Positions 63,079 to 64,000 of a stretch of DNA of 64,000 bases are shown piece after piece (positions within the stretch are counted from its first letter, which is position 1; each line of letters starts with the position of its first letter). A model generated the notes under the pieces. It ran no database searches. It was not told the DNA's origin and was given only the letters and a program-made list of their open reading frames with translations. The stretch lies in assembly GCF_002240565.1 (NCBI RefSeq), contig NZ_MZMO01000001.1, positions 2,418,001 to 2,482,000 of the forward strand. Reading direction: 5' to 3'. The translations under genes were made by a program, and so were the position numbers. Source of the stretch: Clavibacter michiganensis subsp. insidiosus (GTDB lineage: Bacteria > Actinomycetota > Actinomycetes > Actinomycetales > Microbacteriaceae).

Positions 63079-64000
63079 TCAGACCGCGACGGCCACCGAG
63101 GACGGCGCCGTCCCGGGCACGAGCCCGAGGCTCGTCGCCCGGCGGGACCGCCGCGTCACGAGGTACGACACGGCGAGGCTCAGCAGCAGGAACACCACGA
63201 GCATGCCGGCCGCTCCCCATGCCAGGCCCGGGGCGCCGCCCGCGATGATCGCCTGCATGCCCGACGCCGCGTAGGTCAGCGGCAGGAACGGGCTGATCGC
63301 CTGGAACGGCGCGGCCACGAGCTGCAGCGGGATCACCCCGCCCATCGACGCGGCCTGGATGGCGAGCAGGATCAGCGACACCACGAGCCCGGCCCGGCCG
63401 AACGCCTGCCGGAGCAGGTAGTGGATCGCCGTGAAGGCCGCCGCCGTGACGGCCGCGAACCCGAGCGTCGCGGGCAGCAGCGCGAGGGACAGCCCGAGCG
63501 CGGCGTGCACGAGCGCGACGAGCAGCACGACCTGGGCGAGCGCGATGAGGGCGGCGCGCGCGAGCACGCGCCCCATCACGCGGCCGGTCGCGGCCGAGGA
63601 GGCGAGCAGCCGGCGGGCCGCGGGGCGCAGCACGAGGAAGGTCGCGAACGCGCCCAGCCACAGGCCGATGGGCACGAAGATCGCGGCGATCGCATCACCC
63701 GGGTTGCCGATCTCGTTCTCGCGCTCGACCGTGAGGCCGACCGGATCCGCGACGACGCCCGACGCCTGGGACGCCTGGTCGGCGTCGAGCGACGGGATCT
63801 GCTCCGCGCCCTGCATGAGGCCGGTGCCGAGCTCGGTCGCGCCGGACGAGAGCGCGTCCGCACCGGTCGCGAGGTCGCCCGCGCCCGTCGCCGCCGACGT
63901 CGTGCCGGTGCGCAGCTGGCCGAGGCCGTCGCTCAGCTGGCGGGCGCCCGAGACGAGGGCACCGCCGTTGGCCGCGAGCTGCGACGCCCCCGACGCGCTC
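63079..64000 (-). CDS. YhgE/Pip-type (DUF3533-like) membrane protein, 5' end outside the window
   Basis: The frame is open to the window edge. The visible part begins with repeated Gly/Leu/Ser heptad-like units (LVSGARQLSDGLGQLRTGTTSAATGAGDLATGADALSSGA), the extracellular coiled region of YhgE/Pip proteins. Five or six membrane helices follow (for example AIFVPIGLWLGAFATFLVL and LVVSLILLAIQAASMGGVIPLQL). The C-terminal tail is short. Such proteins serve as phage-infection or ESX-type accessory membrane proteins, or ABC-2-like exporters. The function here is unknown. Confidence 0.8.
   Translation of the reverse strand, partial: SASGASQLAANGGALVSGARQLSDGLGQLRTGTTSAATGAGDLATGADALSSGATELGTGLMQGAEQIPSLDADQASQASGVVADPVGLTVERENEIGNPGDAIAAIFVPIGLWLGAFATFLVLRPAARRLLASSAATGRVMGRVLARAALIALAQVVLLVALVHAALGLSLALLPATLGFAAVTAAAFTAIHYLLRQAFGRAGLVVSLILLAIQAASMGGVIPLQLVAAPFQAISPFLPLTYAASGMQAIIAGGAPGLAWGAAGMLVVFLLLSLAVSYLVTRRSRRATSLGLVPGTAPSSVAVAV

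Overview
The window is high-GC DNA with actinobacterial gene structure. Many starts are GTG, genes often overlap by four bases (ATGA or GTGA), and terminators are strong GC hairpins. Gene content and order fit a plant-associated member of the Microbacteriaceae, most like Clavibacter. The family placement is an inference from gene content; no database was searched.

Layout. 1-15.6 kb holds chromosomal housekeeping and accessory genes: a cut-off FAD oxidoreductase, an SDR enzyme, an iron-linked siderophore-interacting protein, a TauE/SafE permease, an amidase, a cell-wall-anchored 5'-nucleotidase, the RuMP pair hxlB-hxlA opposite a sensor-LuxR fusion regulator, a CPBP protease, uracil-DNA glycosylase and a cyanophycinase-like enzyme. 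tRNA-Glu(CTC) follows at 15.7 kb, then a metallo-beta-lactamase fold protein and a TerC protein preceded by what looks like a yybP-ykoY manganese riboswitch. Next come two near-identical aldo/keto reductases.

Between these reductases sits the main accessory feature: a 10-kb integrative element (19642-29715). It is bounded by a perfect 25-bp direct repeat made from the first 25 bases of the second reductase gene. It carries a tyrosine integrase at its right end, a serine resolvase, a coupled three-gene phage-like module, an HNH-nuclease-like gene, a lipoprotein, and several cargo genes I cannot name. Its base composition is clearly lower in GC than the host. Matching repeat pairs lie in both arms next to the core sites. 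The element replaced the original leader of the reductase with its own. At least one element gene has an in-frame amber codon and one has an apparent frameshift.

A second low-GC patch (30.8-32.3 kb) with one membrane protein ends at tRNA-Gln(CTG).

32.4-50 kb is largely branched-chain amino acid and serine biosynthesis on the minus strand. It comprises leuB-ilvE-FAH-lipoprotein-gltX-reductase as one compact run, serA, ilvC and ilvD-ilvB-ilvN, interrupted by a MFS drug exporter with its divergent TetR repressor. 50-56.6 kb is a complete Mrp-type Na+/H+ antiporter operon (mnhA/B fusion, C, D, E, F, G). otsA-otsB (trehalose synthesis), a fructosamine-kinase-like gene, a TIM-barrel isomerase, a small monooxygenase, a secreted beta-propeller protein behind a Zur-like box, and the cut-off end of a YhgE/Pip-type membrane protein close the window.
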